Assembly (NCBI GenBank): GCA_047528255.1
Contig: CP180024.1
Location: forward strand, 1,178,001 to 1,242,000
Source of the DNA: G047528255 sp047528255
GTDB lineage: Bacteria; Bacteroidota; Bacteroidia; Flavobacteriales; Blattabacteriaceae
Direction of reading: 5' to 3'
Length of the DNA: 64,000 nt
Below, in pieces: positions 60,352-64,000 of this stretch. The notes beneath the pieces are model-generated. The model made no database searches, was not told the origin of the DNA, and saw only the letters and a list, made by a program, of their open reading frames with translations. Numbering within the stretch: position 1 is the first letter of the stretch; each line of letters begins with the position of its first letter. A program made the translations under genes and the position numbers.

Positions 60352-60798
60352 ATGAATAAAATATGTATCATTAATGGGCCGAGTTTAAATCTTCTGGGTC
60401 GAAGAGAGCCTGATTTGTATGGCTTGGATTCTTTTGAGGGTTATCTTGATCGGCTTAGGCATAGGGAATATTTAACTGCTATCGAATTGATCTATCATCA
60501 AAGTAACCATGAAGGAGAGCTTATTGATGTTTTGCATACGGTGGGTTTTGATTTGGACGGTATCGTTTTGAATGCTGGAGCTTATACTCATACTTCTTTG
60601 GCTATTGCTGATGCTATCAAATCAATTCCTGCTCCGGTAGTCGAGGTACATATTACCAATGTTTATGCTCGAGAATCTTTTCGCCATCATTCTTACATTG
60701 CTCCGGTTTGTAAGGGGAGTATTTGCGGATTTGGTTTGAGGTCTTATGAATTAGCTTTACTCAGTTTATTGGATCATATAGGATGTGTTCCTAAATGA
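60352..60798 (+). CDS. aroQ: 3-dehydroquinate dehydratase, type II
   Basis: The 148-aa enzyme dehydrates 3-dehydroquinate in the shikimate pathway to aromatic amino acids. Motifs: IINGPSLNLLGRREPDLYG near the N-terminus, with the catalytic Arg and Tyr, then YHQSNHEGELID, LNAGAYTHTSLAIADAI and VEVHITNVYARESFRHHS with the catalytic His. The family usually has GPNLNLLG; here the first Asn is Ser, a minor change outside the catalytic residues. It probably forms dodecamers, as is usual. It is divergent from the 472-aa gene and overlaps engB tail to tail by 25 nt. Confidence 0.94.
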   Translation: MNKICIINGPSLNLLGRREPDLYGLDSFEGYLDRLRHREYLTAIELIYHQSNHEGELIDVLHTVGFDLDGIVLNAGAYTHTSLAIADAIKSIPAPVVEVHITNVYARESFRHHSYIAPVCKGSICGFGLRSYELALLSLLDHIGCVPK

Positions 60799-61397
60799 GA
60801 ATGGTACTCTTGATTGAGGCTTTCGATGTAGTTGAGGATTTTTTCTCTTCCGTATTTATTCTGTGCTGAGGTTTTGAAATACTGAGGAATTTTTTCCCAA
60901 TCCTTGAATAGAACTTCTTTGTAAGAATCTATGTTTTTTTCACATTGAGCTTGGCTTAGTTTGTCTATTTTAGTGAAAACAATGCAGAAAGTGATTTTTT
61001 TTTCTCCGAGCCATTGCATGAATTTCAGATCGATGCTTTGTGGAGGCAAGCGGCTGTCTATCAATGTGAACACACAGACCATGTTTTTCCGATAAAGGAT
61101 GTATTCGGTGATACGCTTTTGGAAATCTTTTTTCTTTTCCTTCGACACTTTGGCGTATCCGTAGCCGGGCAGATCGGTAAGGCGCCATTGATCGTTGATA
61201 AGGAAATGATTGATCAGCTGAGTTTTTCCTGGAGAGGAAGATATTTTGGCCAAGTTCTTTTTACCGGTAAGGAGGTTGATCAGGCTGGATTTTCCCACAT
61301 TCGAACGTCCGATGAAAGCGTATTCCGAAAGGTTGGGTTGAGGGTATTGTGATCTTTCGGAGCTGCTTTTTACGAATTCAGCCTTTTGAATGTCCAT
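60774..61397 (-). CDS. engB: Ribosome biogenesis GTPase YsxC/EngB
   Basis: The 207-aa GTPase assists assembly of the large ribosomal subunit. G-motifs are clear: GRSNVGKSSLI (G1, about 30-40), a SSSPGKTQ switch region (G2), DLPGYGYA (G3, about 74-81), TKID (G4, about 141-144) and TSAQNKYG (G5, about 176-183). Length is normal. Its start overlaps the end of the upstream hydrolase gene by 20 nt, so the two are co-translated; this pair is a usual arrangement in Bacteroidota. Confidence 0.96.
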   Translation of the reverse strand: MDIQKAEFVKSSSERSQYPQPNLSEYAFIGRSNVGKSSLINLLTGKKNLAKISSSPGKTQLINHFLINDQWRLTDLPGYGYAKVSKEKKKDFQKRITEYILYRKNMVCVFTLIDSRLPPQSIDLKFMQWLGEKKITFCIVFTKIDKLSQAQCEKNIDSYKEVLFKDWEKIPQYFKTSAQNKYGREKILNYIESLNQEYHSHLGTHPI

Positions 61398-62163
61398 GAT
61401 TCAGATGGAATTGTGAGATCCACTTTTCCAGGATTGTTATAAATTTTTCCGGATGTTCCATCATCGGGGCATGTCCGCATTGATCAATCCAGTGAAGGTC
61501 GGAATGAGGTAGTAGTCGATGAAATTCTTTGGCTACTTCAGGAGGCGTTACGTTGTCTTGCTTGCCCCAAATCAGGTATGCGGGTTGTTGAATAAAGGGT
61601 AGATCTTTGGCCATATTGTGTTTTATGGCGCTTTTAGCAATGTATAGGGTTCTGATGGCTTTGACCCGATCGTTTACGATTTGGTATACTTCATCAACAA
61701 GTTCTTTGGTAGCGATTTTAGGGTTGTAAAATACTTCTTGGGATTTTTTCTTGACATATTCATAATTACCTCTTTTTGGGAAGGAATCTCCAAAAGCCCG
61801 TTCGTATAAGCCTGAGCTTCCGGTGAGCACGAATGAATGCACCAGTTCGGGTTTTTTTTTTGCAATATCCAAGGTCAGATGTCCACCCAAGGAATTTCCA
61901 ATTAATGTTGCTTTGTAGATTTCTTTGTCCTTTAAAAACTGAATTACGTATTTGGACAGGTTCGAAATATTCGTGCGTAGTAAGGGCAATTCATAGAGAG
62001 GCAAAGACGGGACGATAACCCGATAGCCTTTCTTTGGAAAGAAATTCAGAAGAGCGTCAAAGTTACTCAATCCTCCCATCAAACCGTGTAACAACACGAG
62101 CGGATGCCCTTGACCCTCTTCGATATAAAAATGTTTTTTCTCTTTTTTTAGATTAAAGATCAT
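61378..62163 (-). CDS. Alpha/beta hydrolase
   Basis: The 261-aa cytoplasmic protein has the alpha/beta hydrolase fold. An HGLMGG oxyanion motif lies near residues 26-31, the nucleophile Ser in IGNSLGGHL (about residue 91), a catalytic Asp in WGKQDNVTPP and the catalytic His in CGHAPMMEHPE. All three triad residues are present. The substrate is unknown. It overlaps engB by 20 nt and is probably the first gene of this two-gene unit. An IS right end begins 58 nt upstream of its start, leaving little native promoter sequence. Confidence 0.88.
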   Translation of the reverse strand: MIFNLKKEKKHFYIEEGQGHPLVLLHGLMGGLSNFDALLNFFPKKGYRVIVPSLPLYELPLLRTNISNLSKYVIQFLKDKEIYKATLIGNSLGGHLTLDIAKKKPELVHSFVLTGSSGLYERAFGDSFPKRGNYEYVKKKSQEVFYNPKIATKELVDEVYQIVNDRVKAIRTLYIAKSAIKHNMAKDLPFIQQPAYLIWGKQDNVTPPEVAKEFHRLLPHSDLHWIDQCGHAPMMEHPEKFITILEKWISQFHLNHGHSKG

Positions 62164-62220
62164 CTTGATGTCAGCTATTTCCGAGAAATACGGGCTAAAA
62201 ATAATCAGAAATGATAGAAC

Positions 62221-62920
62221 GAGACCATTGTGTTAATAGTGGACTACGTTTATTCAGCCATTCTAGATAGCTTCGTTGGAGAACGATGTAGATTTAGTCT
62301 TTCACATCGTATTTGAAATGCTATTTATTAATAAACTAATTAATTATATTTATTCTTGTTAACAGCACATAATGATCTCAGGGATACGATACAAATTATG
62401 AACTATAGCCCCTCCATAAAAGGCTAGGCATGCACGCAAGCTAATCCTTTGTAAGGAGATTTTCCTGATCCAAAGCAACGCTTTATACTGCAAAAAGTAC
62501 GTTCTACTACCCATTGAGTTTTACTCGATAATTATGTTGAATAATATATCTGTCCTCCTTAAGGACGGTTCCTATAGTCTTCTTCTTTATGTGGTCTTTT
62601 AAGCTTCGACTATGAAAGTAAAACAGTTTTGCTGGAGCTTGGTAAGCTTTTTCTGCATACCCTTCTCTGGGTTTATATCTTAGTTTGCTTATTAAGGGTT
62701 TAAGCCCTCTACTATCATTCTCATTAGCTGCTACGCTATGTACTGCTAGTATCATCCCATTTTTATCCACCCCCTATTTGCTTCTTATAGTCCTAGTAGG
62801 GGTTTCCTGATTTATTGAGCATTTTCCTTGAGTGTCTACTCCTGATTGAGGTCCTTTTTTGCTCTTGCTTTTCTTTAACTGATTTGCTTTTGCTCCCTCT
62901 TCCTTCCGATCCTCCACTAC
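62221..62920 (-). mobile_element. IS5-family right part
   Basis: 700 bp of a minus-oriented right half with an intact tip (GAGACCATTGTGTT), cut where a plus-oriented copy begins. Confidence 0.88.
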
Positions 62921-64000
62921 GAGAATGTTGCATGAAAGAAAGAGGTTAAAATCTTTGTAAATCAATATATTATTTCGTATATCTGGAGTAGAAAGTAAAA
63001 CATTTAGCTCTATGTTCAGAAGCACCGCGCAAATAAGCTTTACTGAACTATATATGGAGCTCTTCTATCAGAAGGAGTGAGTTTTTAAAAAGGTTAAGCA
63101 CCTTGATTTCACTGGGAAGGGATGGAGAAAGAAATAAGAAAAATATATCAAAAAGGCTAGGGAATAAAGGCTAACCTGCTTACAGTGAAATATCGTTATT
63201 TAGAATGATGCTTTTGAGTCACTGATATGATCTTGGTGATGTAGGGACAGATGAATTGGTGAAAGAATCCTTGATTTGCATGCGCTTTTGTGGTTTTCGG
63301 TTGGAAGATTAGCCCCCAGATCATACGACTCTATACAGATTTCGCAATGAAATAGTAGGAAAAAAGGCATATGAGCGTTTACTGAAAAAGATCAATAAGG
63401 AATTAGAAAATCATCAGTCGATAGTTAAAACAGGCGTGATAGTAAACGCTAGTATTACAGTGACTCTCTTTTCTCCCAAGGGCCTGCCCCCCCCTACGTA
63501 GGGGGGGTTGCAAGGAAGAAGGGGAAAGATAATCAGTTAAAAAAAAGCAAGGGCAAAAAAAGAGACTCAATTAGGAGTAGACACTCAAGGAAAATGGCTT
63601 AAGAAATCAGGAAAACTCTACTACGGATACAAGAAGCACATAGGGGGGGGGGGAATAATATTAGGAGTCATAGTGTAGTAGCTAATGAGCATGATAGTAG
63701 AGGGGTAAAGCCATTAATAAGCAGACTAGGATATAACCTCATAGAAGTATATACAGACAAAGGTTACCAAGTTCCAACCAACGTGTTTTACTTTCATAAT
63801 CGAGCATCAAAGACTGTATAAAGAAGAAAGCATATAGGAACCGTCCCTTAAGTAGGATAGCTATATTATTCAATAAATTAATAAGTAAAAACTGATGGTA
63901 GTAGAACGTATTTTGGTAGTATAAATCCTTGGTTTTCATCAGGAAAGGATCGTTACAAAGGATTAACTCGTGTGCATTCCTAGCATCTTATGGGCCCTAT
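62921..64000 (+). mobile_element. IS5-family element running off the window
   Basis: A plus-oriented copy from GAGAATGTTGCATG, cut by the window edge about 200 bp before its expected right end. It contains long C and G runs (around 63487-63508 and a ten-G run at 63644-63653) that break the transposase frame. Confidence 0.9.

Noticed and set aside
1..64000. CRISPR-like repetition
   Set aside because: The many repeats are dispersed IS copies of about 1.27 kb and their ends; there is no short repeat-spacer array.

Overview
The window looks like a chromosome segment of a host-associated, genome-degrading member of the Bacteroidota, probably of the Flavobacteriales/Bacteroidales type. The evidence is gene content and order: sixA-ppk1-ppx, panC / glgA-like / glmS, an Ig-like lipoprotein, a three-subunit sdhCAB of the b558 type, miaB / sigma-54 activator / lptE / small conserved gene / secG / groES / groEL, ctp / surE, and engB with an alpha/beta hydrolase. 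Promoters of the Bacteroidota type (TTTG, 19-20 nt spacer, TAnnTTTG) can be seen in front of sdhC, ctp and the lost panC. The species cannot be named from the sequence alone.

About 40 % of the window (roughly 26 kb, 17 loci) consists of copies and fragments of one ~1.27 kb IS5-family insertion sequence. All copies are broken by stops, frameshifts or deletions, and no intact transposase is visible. IS copies occupy most gaps between genes and are often nested, nearly always in opposite orientation. Ambiguous bases (N) occur only inside two IS copies, which suggests that repeats were hard to assemble there.

Layout: 1-8.4 kb polyphosphate genes (ppx, ppk1), IS-split sixA, a sugar aminotransferase, IS. 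8.4-13.3 kb panC remnant, glgA-like gene, glmS, Ig-like lipoprotein. 13.3-15 kb tandem IS. 15.1-21 kb sdhCAB, trmD, decayed sterol desaturase, trmB. 21-29.3 kb thiL, hemL and lpxH, separated by IS composites. 29.3-36.2 kb glucosaminidase, C-terminal processing protease, decayed surE. 38.1-48.7 kb miaB, sigma-54 activator, lptE, an IS-shattered conserved gene, secG, groES, groEL. 51-56.6 kb ligA, mscS, prmC. 58.8-62.2 kb conserved 472-aa protein, aroQ, engB, hydrolase. 62.2-64 kb IS composite running off the edge.

The surviving genes are housekeeping and envelope functions: TCA/respiration, tetrapyrrole and thiamine cofactors, lipid A and LPS transport, amino sugars, the shikimate pathway, tRNA modification, DNA ligation, protein folding and secretion. 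Five genes are visibly dead (sixA, panC, sterol desaturase, surE, the gene before secG). This fits a symbiont caught during genome reduction, after an IS burst whose elements have themselves died. I found no defence system, CRISPR array, prophage, rRNA or tRNA. The most unusual content is the IS architecture: opposite-orientation nesting with abrupt junctions at IS ends, IS ends that supply start or stop codons, and a slippery poly-G tract in the transposase gene.
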